Source: MADRE3 sp963718195 (GTDB lineage Bacteria > Desulfobacterota > Desulfobulbia > Desulfobulbales > Desulfocapsaceae). Taken from it: a stretch of 64,000 nt of DNA. A program made the position numbers and the translations under genes. The DNA lies in contig CAVQYQ010000005.1 of NCBI GenBank assembly GCA_963718195.1, positions 62,001 through 126,000 on the forward strand. Reading direction: 5' to 3'. The notes under the pieces are model-generated. The model was given only the letters and a program-made list of their open reading frames with translations. It had not been told where the DNA came from and made no database searches. The stretch's first letter is position 1. The number at the start of each line of letters is the position of its first letter. Shown here piece after piece: positions 42,029-51,090 of this stretch.

Positions 42029-43036
42029 ATGAAAACGATTTTAGTTACCGGCGCAGCAGGATTTATCGGAGCACATTTATCCAAAAAACTGATTGATAAC
42101 GGTATCCGGGTCATAGGACTGGACAATATCTGCGATTACTATGATCCCCAGCTCAAACGAGATCGCCTGGCGGCGCTTGCTGAGGGTGAGCTATTCGTGC
42201 ATGAGAACCACGATATGGCAGATCGGCAGGCAATGGCTGATCTATTCAGCAAGTACAGCTTTGATGGTGTCGTTAATCTTGCAGCACAGGCGGGTGTTCG
42301 ATATTCATTGGAAAACCCACATTCCTATGTCGATACCAACCTTGTGGGATTTGTCAATATCCTGGAAGGATGTCGGCACGGGGGCGTAAAACATCTGGTT
42401 TATGCTTCCTCGAGCTCAGTATACGGAGCCAATACAAAAATGCCGTTTTCAGTTCATGACAACGTTGATCATCCTGTCTCTTTATATGCCGCTTCGAAAA
42501 AGGCCAATGAGTTGATGGCGCATACATACAGCCATCTCTACCAGCTCCCGACAACAGGTCTCCGGTTTTTTACCGTCTATGGTCCATGGGGGCGTCCGGA
42601 TATGGCTTTGTTCCTTTTTACCAGGGCAATACTGGCCGGTGAACCAATCAATGTTTTTAACAATGGAAATATGGAACGTGACTTTACCTATGTCGATGAT
42701 ATTGTCGAAGGTGTTTTCAGGGTAATTTTTTCAATTCCAGCAGGGGATAAAGGCTGGGATGGAGACCGGCCAGACCCGGCGACTTCCTACTGTCCGTATC
42801 GAGTCTATAATATAGGTAACAACAATAAGCAGAAATTAATGCATTACATAGAAGTTCTTGAAAACTGCCTTGGAAAAAAAGCCGAAAAAAACTTCATGCC
42901 GCTCCAACTCGGTGATGTTCCGGCCACTTATGCAGATGTTGACGACCTGGTCAAAGATCTGGACTACAAGCCTGACACCACGCTTGAGTATGGTATTGCT
43001 CAGTTTGTCACCTGGTATCAGGACTATTATAAATAA
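42029..43036 (+). CDS. UDP-glucuronate 4-epimerase (SDR family)
   Basis: A 335-residue extended short-chain dehydrogenase. NAD site: VTGAAGFIGAHLSKKL; catalytic residues in YASSSSVYGANTKMPF and SLYAASKKANELMAH (YxxxK). The segment FFTVYGPWGRPDMALFLFT is characteristic of UDP-glucuronate 4-epimerases, which make UDP-galacturonate for surface polysaccharides. It stands alone after the aldolase terminator. A few SDR relatives act on other UDP-sugars, so the exact substrate is not certain. Confidence 0.88.
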   Translation: MKTILVTGAAGFIGAHLSKKLIDNGIRVIGLDNICDYYDPQLKRDRLAALAEGELFVHENHDMADRQAMADLFSKYSFDGVVNLAAQAGVRYSLENPHSYVDTNLVGFVNILEGCRHGGVKHLVYASSSSVYGANTKMPFSVHDNVDHPVSLYAASKKANELMAHTYSHLYQLPTTGLRFFTVYGPWGRPDMALFLFTRAILAGEPINVFNNGNMERDFTYVDDIVEGVFRVIFSIPAGDKGWDGDRPDPATSYCPYRVYNIGNNNKQKLMHYIEVLENCLGKKAEKNFMPLQLGDVPATYADVDDLVKDLDYKPDTTLEYGIAQFVTWYQDYYK

Positions 43037-43068
43037 TAGAAGGAAGATCAGGCGATGGGCTACGGAGC

Positions 43069-44154
43069 TCAGTTTTCATCCTTGATCTTGGAAACGCCCG
43101 GCAGCAGTGTCTGGGTGGAAGTGACACCGTTCCATTGTCTGATCGTGGTTGTTAGAAATTGTGAAATCAATTCCGCGTCTGAGGACAGAAGATCACGGAC
43201 AAGTTTGACTCTGATAATTATATCGATGGAGCCATGAACAGAATGTGCTTCACGAACCTCGTCGAGAGCCACTAGTTTGTCCATTATTTTCTCTTCATGT
43301 CTGCCTTCGACATTCATCAGGATAAATGCATTAATTTCGCGCTTCATTTCCGGATATTCTTTCTCTTTGTGTTCCTCCATTTTATTCCTGAATTCCTCCA
43401 TGTTTTTCGGAATAAGTTTATCTATGCCGATTCCGTATCGCCGTGACCTGGCAAATTTCCACTGGTGAAGTGAGATATAGAGATAAAGGTCATCAACAGT
43501 CCGATTATCAAAGGATTGTATCAGCCCACTGTTTTCTATCAATTTTCTCAGTGGTAAATAGATCGTTTTATACCAATCTGCAGCGGCCTGAACGTGACTG
43601 ATCGGTTCTGCCGATTGTTTCGACAAATACTCATTATGCTCCTTGATCTGCTCACTTAGGTGTTGATATTGACCCGGTTCTGTGAGTTCTGGTACGTTGC
43701 CCAGGCTGAACCTGTCACGAAATCCAATCTTTTCAATATAAAGTTTATTTTCGAGTGTATCTTTCGATGGCAGCAGTTCCAGGATACAGGCCCTGATATG
43801 ATCGTGTCCGAGATTCTTGGCAGCGGTATAGCGGTGGTGCCCATCAAGAATATAATAGCTGTCTTTAATCTGGTAGAGAGTAATAGGGGGTATTGGTCGT
43901 CCCTGGCTCAATGCTGTCATCAAGGTCTTTAACCGTTCGTCGGAGCGGTGACTCTTGGGGCTGAATTTGGCATCAAAATCATGATAACGTCCGACACTGC
44001 CGACAATACGATCAAGCGGGACCAGGGACGTACCTCTGTCAATTGAGGTAAAGGCCTTTTCTTCTACACGAACTTCTTCGAAATGGGCATTTGTTTCTTT
44101 TTTTGCCTTTTCGTTTTTGTTTGATTGTGAAAAGAATTTTTTGAAAAAATTCAT
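43069..44154 (-). CDS. ParB-N domain protein fused to AsnC/Lrp-type effector domain
   Basis: A 361-residue protein. After a charged N-terminus, residues about 45-150 form a ParB/Srx-like nuclease fold (IPPITLYQIKDSYYILDGHHRYTAAKNLG, with DGHHRYTAA). A middle helical region (WYKTIYLPLRKLIENSGL) is unassigned. The C-terminal 80 residues (INAFILMNVEGRHEEKIMDK to VTSTQTLLPG) look like the AsnC/Lrp ligand-binding RAM domain. No DNA-binding helix-turn-helix is apparent. It lies four bases after the metallophosphoesterase gene. A partition role is unlikely; a ligand-controlled CTP/ATP-using protein is an inference. Confidence 0.75.
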   Translation of the reverse strand: MNFFKKFFSQSNKNEKAKKETNAHFEEVRVEEKAFTSIDRGTSLVPLDRIVGSVGRYHDFDAKFSPKSHRSDERLKTLMTALSQGRPIPPITLYQIKDSYYILDGHHRYTAAKNLGHDHIRACILELLPSKDTLENKLYIEKIGFRDRFSLGNVPELTEPGQYQHLSEQIKEHNEYLSKQSAEPISHVQAAADWYKTIYLPLRKLIENSGLIQSFDNRTVDDLYLYISLHQWKFARSRRYGIGIDKLIPKNMEEFRNKMEEHKEKEYPEMKREINAFILMNVEGRHEEKIMDKLVALDEVREAHSVHGSIDIIIRVKLVRDLLSSDAELISQFLTTTIRQWNGVTSTQTLLPGVSKIKDEN

Positions 44155-44158
44155 ATTA

Positions 44159-44746
44159 TTATATCGTTATTCTGTGAAATCCATAACTGTTGACTACCGC
44201 TGTCTCTCCCACCATTGTGATACGGTCTGACTCTTTCTCAAATTGTCTGTGGATATGTCCATGAATGAAATATCTGGGGGAGTGACGGTTGATAAGGGCA
44301 TGGTAACAGTTGAAACCCTTATGACACCGATCTTCCGCGTCATGTATTCGTCGCGGGGGGGCATGGGTAATAACGACATCCAAACGCTTGAGCCTCCAGA
44401 GCTGGAACCAGAGTCGCCTGATTTGTGAGCGCATTTCATGTTCATGAAACTGATTCGGGTTCCCGTTGTACCACCTCGAACCAGAAAAGCCAAGGAAGCT
44501 TGTTCCTTTGTGGTGGATTATCCTGCCGGTGATCTCAACACAGCCGACAGGTTGAGTGTTATGCCTGATATCATGATTTCCAACGATATAAAAGAGTGGA
44601 ACATCATAGACAGTGCTGAGTTCAGACAGATATTCGGGAGGCAGGTCACCGCAGGCGACAATAAGATCAACAGCACCATGCAAATCTCCCTGCCGCCTCT
44701 CAACAAGTTCTTTTACGACAATATCTGAAACGGACAGAACTTCCAT
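44159..44746 (-). CDS. Calcineurin-like metallophosphoesterase
   Basis: A 195-residue phosphoesterase. Motifs: LIVACGDLPPEYL (GD), FYIVGNHDIRHN (GNHD), DVVITHAPPRRIHD and RYFIHGHIHRQFE (GHxH). The first DxH motif is replaced by SVSDIVVKELV, where the His is missing; I recall this as a feature of a subfamily with CGDLPxEYL. Substrate unknown. It lies 58 bases downstream of dxs and 4 bases before the ParB-N fusion gene, suggesting a functional pair with the latter. Confidence 0.83.
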   Translation of the reverse strand: MEVLSVSDIVVKELVERRQGDLHGAVDLIVACGDLPPEYLSELSTVYDVPLFYIVGNHDIRHNTQPVGCVEITGRIIHHKGTSFLGFSGSRWYNGNPNQFHEHEMRSQIRRLWFQLWRLKRLDVVITHAPPRRIHDAEDRCHKGFNCYHALINRHSPRYFIHGHIHRQFEKESDRITMVGETAVVNSYGFHRITI

Positions 44747-44804
44747 AATGGGTGAACGGCTGTTGGTTCTCTCACATGATGATGGTAAAATGATAGAACA
44801 GTCT

Positions 44805-46715
44805 TTATTGGTTCATCAATCGCATTGCCGCCTCAGTAATCGAAACTGAGTTGATGGAGTTGTTACGCCACAGGGTTTTTTGTGGGCCATGTTCGATAAA
44901 CCGATCGGGGTGCGCCAGTAAACTGGTTTTAACGTGGTGGAGCCCACAGCGGCTGAAAAGCTCGAGTACGGCACTACCGAAACCTCCCTGGCGAACGTTG
45001 TCCTCTATCGTCACAACCCGGCCGGTTTGTGCAGCAAGATCGCAAATCAGCTCTTTATCGAGTGGTTTAATGAAACGCGGGTTGATGACCGCAGCGTCTA
45101 TTCCAACTTTCTCAAGTCCTTTTGCCGCCCGCAAAGCTGGATGAACCCGGTTGCCAACCGGCAGCAGCAGCAGATCACGGCCATTTCTCAGGAGTTCTCC
45201 TTTGCCGATGGGTAGTTTTTGAAACTGTTTGTTCAGCACAATATTTTCCCCACTGCCTCGCGGGTATCGCAGCGCTGAAGGTCCGTTATGACAGATAGCG
45301 GTATACAGAATGTCCTGGAGTTCATTTTCGTCCTTGGGTGCCATCAGGACCATATTGGGTACAATTCGGAGAAAGGATAGATCAAAAACCCCATGATGGG
45401 TTGGCCCGTCGGCGCCAACAACGCCGGCCCGGTCAATTGCCAGGGTGACCGGCAGGTTGGGGATACAGATGTCATGAATAATCTGATCGTATGAACGCTG
45501 AAAAAACGTTGAGTAAATGGCAACAACAGGGTGCATTCCTTCCTTGGCCATTCCTGCTGCAAAGGTAACGCCATGCTGTTCGGCAATACCGACATCGAAA
45601 AATCGATCGGGAAATGTTTCGGCGAACTGTTTTAAGCCGGTCCCTTCCACCATGGCTGCAGATATTGCGACTATTTTATTGTTATCCCTGGCCATTCTGG
45701 TAATGGAATTTCCGAATACTTCTGTGTAGGATTTGGATCCGGAGCCAGACTTCTTTTTCACGCCGCTTTTTACCTCAAACGGTCCGATGCCGTGAAAGGA
45801 ATGAGGGTCCTTTTCAGCTGGTTGATAGCCTTTACCTTTTGTGGTCAGGACATGAATAAGAGCAGGTCCCTGAATGGTATCTCGAACAGTTTCCAAGGTA
45901 TCCAGCAGGTCTTCAAAGTTATGTCCGGGTATTGGTCCGATATAATCAAATTTCAGGGCCTCAAAGAGCATTCCCGGGGTGAAAAAACTTTTGAAGCTTT
46001 CTTCGCTCTTTTTCAGAACGGTGAGAATATTTTCACCAACGTTTGAGAGCTGCCCAAGTCTGTCCACAAGATGGTCCTTGAGACGGCGCATGGTACGCCC
46101 TGTCAATTTTCTGCTCAAAAAACTGCTGAGTGCGCCAACGTTTGGCGAGATGGACATCTCGTTGTCATTGAGGATAACAATAAGCTTCTCGTCAAGATGG
46201 CCGGCCTGGTTCAGTGCTTCAAATGCCATCCCGGCAGTCATGGAACCGTCTCCGATGACAGCAATAGCCTTTCCTGGATCGTTGGTCAGGGCCTTGGCAA
46301 TACTCATGCCAAGAGCGGCTGAAATGGAAGTTGAAGAATGACCGGTCTCAAAAGCATCGTATTCGCTTTCACTCATTTTGGGAAACCCACTTATCCCCTG
46401 GTATTGGCGAAGTGTGTGAAAGTTGTCCCTTCTTCCGGTGATAATTTTATGGGCGTACGCCTGGTGCCCAACATCCCAGATCAATCGATCGTGTGGCGTG
46501 TTGAAAACATAATGCAGGGCGATTGTCAGTTCGATGACACCGAGACTTGGTCCCAGGTGCCCGCCAGTCTCAGATACCGAATTGATGATGAAGGATCGAA
46601 TTTCTGCTGCGAGCTGCTCAAGTTCTAGAAGATTAAAAGCCCTGATGTCGTTGGGGGAAGAAACATGGTTGAGCAGGGACATTTTTGATTCGATTTGGGT
46701 TGTCGGTAGTAACAT
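44805..46715 (-). CDS. dxs: 1-deoxy-D-xylulose-5-phosphate synthase
   Basis: A 636-residue thiamine-diphosphate enzyme, first step of the MEP pathway. Seen: GGHLGPSLGVIELTIALHYVF, DVGHQAYAHKIITGR, the ThDP motif VIGDGSMTAGMAFEALNQAG and the transketolase pyrimidine domain (DVGIAEQHGVTFAAGMA). The start may be ATG 46715 or ATG 46682; neither has a clear ribosome site. It follows ispA by 135 bases on the same strand, the common xseB-ispA-dxs order. Confidence 0.97.
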   Translation of the reverse strand: MLLPTTQIESKMSLLNHVSSPNDIRAFNLLELEQLAAEIRSFIINSVSETGGHLGPSLGVIELTIALHYVFNTPHDRLIWDVGHQAYAHKIITGRRDNFHTLRQYQGISGFPKMSESEYDAFETGHSSTSISAALGMSIAKALTNDPGKAIAVIGDGSMTAGMAFEALNQAGHLDEKLIVILNDNEMSISPNVGALSSFLSRKLTGRTMRRLKDHLVDRLGQLSNVGENILTVLKKSEESFKSFFTPGMLFEALKFDYIGPIPGHNFEDLLDTLETVRDTIQGPALIHVLTTKGKGYQPAEKDPHSFHGIGPFEVKSGVKKKSGSGSKSYTEVFGNSITRMARDNNKIVAISAAMVEGTGLKQFAETFPDRFFDVGIAEQHGVTFAAGMAKEGMHPVVAIYSTFFQRSYDQIIHDICIPNLPVTLAIDRAGVVGADGPTHHGVFDLSFLRIVPNMVLMAPKDENELQDILYTAICHNGPSALRYPRGSGENIVLNKQFQKLPIGKGELLRNGRDLLLLPVGNRVHPALRAAKGLEKVGIDAAVINPRFIKPLDKELICDLAAQTGRVVTIEDNVRQGGFGSAVLELFSRCGLHHVKTSLLAHPDRFIEHGPQKTLWRNNSINSVSITEAAMRLMNQ

Positions 46716-46850
46716 ATGATAATCAATGGTGCTGATAATTTAGTGGTTGATTTTTGACAGTACCACTTACAATAATCAATAATTGGCAAGTGTAAAAGCA
46801 AATGTGGGTAAAAATGAAATGAACAGAACTATTGGTGATATATTATCTGA

Positions 46851-47744
46851 CTAATGAGTCCTGGATGTGATGTAATCGGCAAGTTCACGCAAGGGATCTG
46901 CTTTATGGTCAAATGAGGATAAGCTCGATTTTGCGGTGTCTATGGTTTTACGTGCAATCTGCCTGGTTTTGTCTATACCAAAATAGGAGGGATAGGTTGC
47001 TTTACCATGGGCCTGATCACTCCCGGCTGTTTTCCCGAGGATCTCAGTCGTTGAGGTCGCGTCTAAAAGATCATCGACGATCTGGAAGGCCAGTCCAATA
47101 TGAGTACCATATTCTCTGAGACAGAGAACCTGCTCAGAAGTGGCACCACCTCCAATTGCGCCCACTTCCACTGAACATTTGATTAATGCGCCTGTCTTGC
47201 TGCGATGAATTGTCTTTAAGAGTTCAAACGGGTAATCCCGGTTCTCGTTGGCGATATCAAGCGATTGTCCACCTGCCATACCCGCTGGTCCTGAGGCCCG
47301 TGCTATGAGGTGACTGATTTGCATCTTTTTTTCTGGGGAAAGTTTGTTGTTGTGGCCGGTGAGCAGTTCAAAGGCAAATGTCAGCAGGCTGTCACCGGCC
47401 AGGATGGCAGCAGCTTCACCGTATATCTTATGATTTGTCGGTTTTCCCCGTCTCAAATCATCGTTGTCCATGGCCGGCAGGTCGTCATGGATAAGCGAAT
47501 AGGTATGTATACATTCGAGCGCACAGGCTGTCGGCAGCAGGCTGGCAATCGTTTCGGGAGCATCGGTTACTGCTTCGGCGGCGGCAAGACAAAGTATTGG
47601 CCTGAGTCTTTTTCCCCCGACAAACAGGCTATAGCGCATAGCAGCGAGGTGATCGGAAAAAACACCCTCGGCCGCTGGCAACAGTGTGTCAAGCGTCTGG
47701 TCGACAACACCTTGCTGGGAGGCAAGATATTCTTTAATCTTCAT
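46851..47744 (-). CDS. ispA: Short-chain polyprenyl diphosphate synthase (farnesyl/geranylgeranyl type)
   Basis: A 297-residue trans-prenyltransferase. The first aspartate-rich motif is LIHDDLPAMDNDDLRRGKPT (DDxxxxD with insertion, bacterial FPP type) and the second is FQIVDDLLDATS. It joins IPP to allylic diphosphates, giving C15 or C20 products. ATG 47744 was chosen because AGGA precedes it and it overlaps the xseB end by 11 bases; an ATG at 47774 adds ten extra residues. Product length cannot be set from sequence. Confidence 0.94.
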   Translation of the reverse strand: MKIKEYLASQQGVVDQTLDTLLPAAEGVFSDHLAAMRYSLFVGGKRLRPILCLAAAEAVTDAPETIASLLPTACALECIHTYSLIHDDLPAMDNDDLRRGKPTNHKIYGEAAAILAGDSLLTFAFELLTGHNNKLSPEKKMQISHLIARASGPAGMAGGQSLDIANENRDYPFELLKTIHRSKTGALIKCSVEVGAIGGGATSEQVLCLREYGTHIGLAFQIVDDLLDATSTTEILGKTAGSDQAHGKATYPSYFGIDKTRQIARKTIDTAKSSLSSFDHKADPLRELADYITSRTH

Positions 47745-47967
47745 TTTCCTGCTCACCAAAGGGCTCTGCTTCAACGTTTCCGTTTTTCTCCAGGAGAATT
47801 TCTACTTTTGTTCGTGCATTGGCGAGTTGCGTGTTGCAGTAATCGGCGAGTTTGATCCCTTCATCGAATTTTTTCAGGCTTGCATCAAGACTCAGGTCAC
47901 CGGTTTCAAGTTCATCGGTAATCTGTTCAAGACGGGACAGAGCTGTTTCAAATGTTTTTTTTGCCAT
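47734..47967 (-). CDS. xseB: Exodeoxyribonuclease VII small subunit
   Basis: A 77-residue helical protein: MAKKTFETALSRLEQITDEL, then LETGDLSLDASLKKFDEGIKLADYC, the standard XseB pattern. It binds the large subunit XseA to degrade single-stranded DNA; xseA is not in the window. It overlaps ispA and leads the minus-strand set. The acidic tail is common. Confidence 0.94.
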   Translation of the reverse strand: MAKKTFETALSRLEQITDELETGDLSLDASLKKFDEGIKLADYCNTQLANARTKVEILLEKNGNVEAEPFGEQENED

Positions 47968-48147
47968 AGAGTGATCCCTGTTTTTGAAGAGACTATTTAA
48001 ACCTGTTTGATATGAAAAAAATGAACCTTAGTTTATTAGGAAGTAAGAATATAGTATACAAACTGTACCAGACGCAAGTACTGTTTGAGCAAGGGCTGCC
48101 ACCGCTTGCTAATATGGAATCATGTCCTATTTATTATCTAAGAGAAG

Positions 48148-49056
48148 ATGCAGGAATCAATTATTGTATTCAAAAGCTGGCTTGAAAACGAAAAGGGGTA
48201 TTCCAATCACACCGTTTCTGGATATTGTCGTGATCTGCAGGAATTCACCAGCGGCTTTGCACAAGAGACAAGTCCTGCTGAAATCGACAATAGTGATATT
48301 AGAAGGTTTGTCTCCGGTCTCCATGTTAAAAATAACGGGGCAACTGTCAGCAGAAAGCTTTCCGCCTTACGGACCTTTTTCAGATTTCTTGTTCGTGAGG
48401 GGAAGATTACAGACAATCCGCTGACCGGGGTGAGCGGTCCTAAGAGTGGCCGGTCGATTCCCGTTTTTCTAACCGTTGATGAAGTGTTTTCACTGCTGGA
48501 GTGTCCCGGAAATAGTGACCCGTTCAGGAGTCGTGATCGTGCAATTCTGGAGCTTCTTTATTCCACCGGTGTGCGCGTTGCAGAGCTTGTTTCGAGGAAC
48601 ATTGATGACCTTGATTTCGAGAGTGAAATGCTTAGGGTGACCGGCAAAGGAAATAAAGAGCGGCTTGTCCCGGTTGGCCGGCCAGCACTTGAGGCTATCA
48701 GGGAGTGGCTGCCTGATCGAGATGTTATAATTGCCCGGCGCAAAGCCCAGAAAAAGAAATACGACCATGATCCTCTGTTTATTAACAGCAGGGGAGGGAG
48801 ATTGACCACTCGAAGTATCGAGCGATTTGTGGCAAAATATGCGGCCCGTGCAGGACTCAGACAGACGGTAACACCCCATGCCCTCAGGCACTCGTTTGCC
48901 ACCCATCTGTTGGAAATGGGGGCAGATTTGCGCTCTGTGCAGGAACTTCTCGGTCATGCGAGCTTGTCTACGACCCAGCGATATACCCATTTGACCCTTG
49001 ACCATCTCTCCGAGGTTTACGATAAGGCTCATCCCCTTGCCCGAAAGAAGCAATAG
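48148..49056 (+). CDS. Tyrosine recombinase XerC/XerD
   Basis: A 302-residue recombinase with an N-terminal SAM-like core-binding domain and a catalytic domain. Catalytic residues: Arg in YSTGVRVAELVS, the HxxR box TPHALRHSFATHLLEMG, His in GHASLSTTQRYTH and the nucleophile Tyr in the same segment. It resolves chromosome dimers at dif. It lies directly before hslV-hslU, the codV/xerC-hslVU arrangement of Bacillus and others, favouring a XerC assignment; no dif site was identified. Confidence 0.93.
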   Translation: MQESIIVFKSWLENEKGYSNHTVSGYCRDLQEFTSGFAQETSPAEIDNSDIRRFVSGLHVKNNGATVSRKLSALRTFFRFLVREGKITDNPLTGVSGPKSGRSIPVFLTVDEVFSLLECPGNSDPFRSRDRAILELLYSTGVRVAELVSRNIDDLDFESEMLRVTGKGNKERLVPVGRPALEAIREWLPDRDVIIARRKAQKKKYDHDPLFINSRGGRLTTRSIERFVAKYAARAGLRQTVTPHALRHSFATHLLEMGADLRSVQELLGHASLSTTQRYTHLTLDHLSEVYDKAHPLARKKQ

Positions 49057-49098
49057 AAAAAATTAATGTACGTAACTGCTTACACTGGAGACCAGTTT

Positions 49099-49629
49099 AT
49101 GAAAATGAGATCAACGACGATTTTGTCCGTTCGGCACAAGGGACACGTTGTCGTCGCGGGTGACGGACAGGTGTCACTCGGAAATACCATAATTAAGCAT
49201 AATGCCCGAAAGGTCAGAAGACTTTATCACGATCAGGTGATTACCGGTTTTGCCGGGGCAACAGCAGACGCATTTACCCTCTTTGACAAGCTGGAACAGA
49301 AGCTTGAACAGTACAATGGAAACCTGATGCGATCAGCAGTTGAACTTGCAAGAGACTGGCGAACCGATAAAATGCTGAGACGGCTTGAGGCGATGATGAT
49401 AGCGGTTGACAAGGATTCTTCATTATTGCTTTCAGGCACAGGCGATGTGATTGAACCCGACAGCGGGGTTATTGCCATCGGATCGGGAGGACCCTATGCG
49501 CATGCTGCTGCCTTTGCCTTGGTACAGAAGAGCGATCTCGATGCCGAGGAAATATGCCATACTGCCATGGAAATCGCAGGGTCGATTTGCGTTTACACCA
49601 ATCAATCAATTGTTATAGAGAAAATATGA
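49099..49629 (+). CDS. hslV: ATP-dependent protease subunit HslV
   Basis: A 176-residue threonine protease, read from ATG 49099 with GGAG about nine bases upstream. The chain begins MKMRSTTILSVRHKGHVVVAGDGQ; the catalytic N-terminal threonine is in TTILSV, so a short propeptide of about five residues must be removed, unlike E. coli HslV (Met-Thr-Thr). GSGGPYAHAAAFAL is the later conserved loop. It forms the proteolytic double hexamer capped by HslU. Its stop overlaps the hslU start (ATGA). Confidence 0.95.
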   Translation: MKMRSTTILSVRHKGHVVVAGDGQVSLGNTIIKHNARKVRRLYHDQVITGFAGATADAFTLFDKLEQKLEQYNGNLMRSAVELARDWRTDKMLRRLEAMMIAVDKDSSLLLSGTGDVIEPDSGVIAIGSGGPYAHAAAFALVQKSDLDAEEICHTAMEIAGSICVYTNQSIVIEKI

Positions 49630-51044
49630 TTAACGTGGAGTCACTTACACCAAGAGAAACTGTCTCAGAGCTGGACAAGTATATTGTCGGTCAGGCAGAT
49701 GCCAAACGATCCGTTGCAATTGCCCTGAGAAACCGTTGGCGAAGACGCCAGGTCTCGCCGCCATTAAGAGAAGAGATTGCCCCGAAAAATATTATTATGA
49801 TCGGGCCAACCGGTGTCGGAAAGACGGAGATTGCCAGACGGCTGGCAGCACTGGCCCAGTCACCGTTCTTAAAAGTTGAGGCCTCAAAGTTCACCGAAGT
49901 TGGATATGTCGGTCGAGATGTCGAATCGATGGTCAGGGATTTGATAGAGATCGCCATTAGCATGGTTAAAACCGAAGAAAAGCAGCGTATTGAAGGAATC
50001 GCTGCGGCAAGTGCTGAAGACAAGATTCTCGATCTGCTGCTTCCCCCCACACCAAAAGGGAAAAGCCCGCTCTCTGATTCCGGCCCCGACAACCAGCAAT
50101 CATTTACATTGGTTGGCAGGGAGGATCAGCTTCCCATGACCGATCATAAGCAGGAGCCATCAACACGTGAAAAAATTCGCCAGATGCTTCGTGACGGTAA
50201 ATTTGACTCGCGGGAAATTGAACTCTCCCTGGATGGTTCGAAATCAACGCCAATGGTTGAAATCATGACCACATCCGGCCTTGAAGAGATGCAGTCAAAT
50301 ATTCAGGACGCTTTCAGTAAAATGTTTCCGCGAAAAAAGAGTAAGAAAAAGCTGAAGGTGCCCGAAGCACTTGCGGCTCTTACTCAGGAAGAGATGGAAC
50401 GAATGGTCGATATGGACAAGGTGCTGAGTGAGGCCATAAGGCGGACAGAAGAATCCGGTATCATCTTCCTTGATGAAATTGACAAGATTGCTTCACGGCA
50501 GGGTGGTAGTGCGCATGGGCCTGATGTCTCCCGCGAAGGAGTCCAGCGCGATCTGTTGCCGATTGTCGAAGGAGCCACAGTCACCACAAAGCATGGAATG
50601 GTGAAAACTGACCATATTCTGTTTATTGCCTCGGGTGCCTTCCATGTCAGCAAGCCGTCTGATTTGATTCCTGAGCTGCAGGGACGTTTTCCTATCCGGG
50701 TTGAATTACACTCACTGGGAAAAGATGAATTTGTCAGGATTCTCACTGAACCTGAGAATGCCTTGACAAAACAATATATTGCTTTGATGGAGACAGAGGG
50801 AATAGAGTTGATCTTTGAACCTGAAGCTCTGTCTGAAATGGCCGGAATTGCGGTTGAGGTAAACGAGCGTACAGAGGAAATCGGTGCCCGCCGGCTCTAC
50901 ACGGTGATGGAACGGGTACTGGACGATCTCTCGTTTGACGCCTCTGAACGGGAGCAAGGTGTCTATACGGTTACCGCTGATTATGTGCGCGAAAGTCTGC
51001 TTGAAATTGTAGAAGATCAGGACTTGAGCAGATTTGTTTTATAG
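49626..51044 (+). CDS. hslU: ATP-dependent protease ATPase subunit HslU
   Basis: A 472-residue AAA+ unfoldase: MINVESLTPRETVSELDKYI, Walker A IMIGPTGVGKTEIARRLAAL, pore motif GYVGRDVESMVRDL, Walker B GIIFLDEIDKIASR and sensor regions around ELQGRFPIRVEL. The I domain fills residues 110-250. It unfolds substrates for HslV. ATG 49626 overlaps the hslV stop, giving translational coupling. Confidence 0.97.
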   Translation: MINVESLTPRETVSELDKYIVGQADAKRSVAIALRNRWRRRQVSPPLREEIAPKNIIMIGPTGVGKTEIARRLAALAQSPFLKVEASKFTEVGYVGRDVESMVRDLIEIAISMVKTEEKQRIEGIAAASAEDKILDLLLPPTPKGKSPLSDSGPDNQQSFTLVGREDQLPMTDHKQEPSTREKIRQMLRDGKFDSREIELSLDGSKSTPMVEIMTTSGLEEMQSNIQDAFSKMFPRKKSKKKLKVPEALAALTQEEMERMVDMDKVLSEAIRRTEESGIIFLDEIDKIASRQGGSAHGPDVSREGVQRDLLPIVEGATVTTKHGMVKTDHILFIASGAFHVSKPSDLIPELQGRFPIRVELHSLGKDEFVRILTEPENALTKQYIALMETEGIELIFEPEALSEMAGIAVEVNERTEEIGARRLYTVMERVLDDLSFDASEREQGVYTVTADYVRESLLEIVEDQDLSRFVL

Positions 51045-51090
51045 GTCTGCCTAACCGCCTTACTGATAATTATTGGGAATAGTATTTGTG

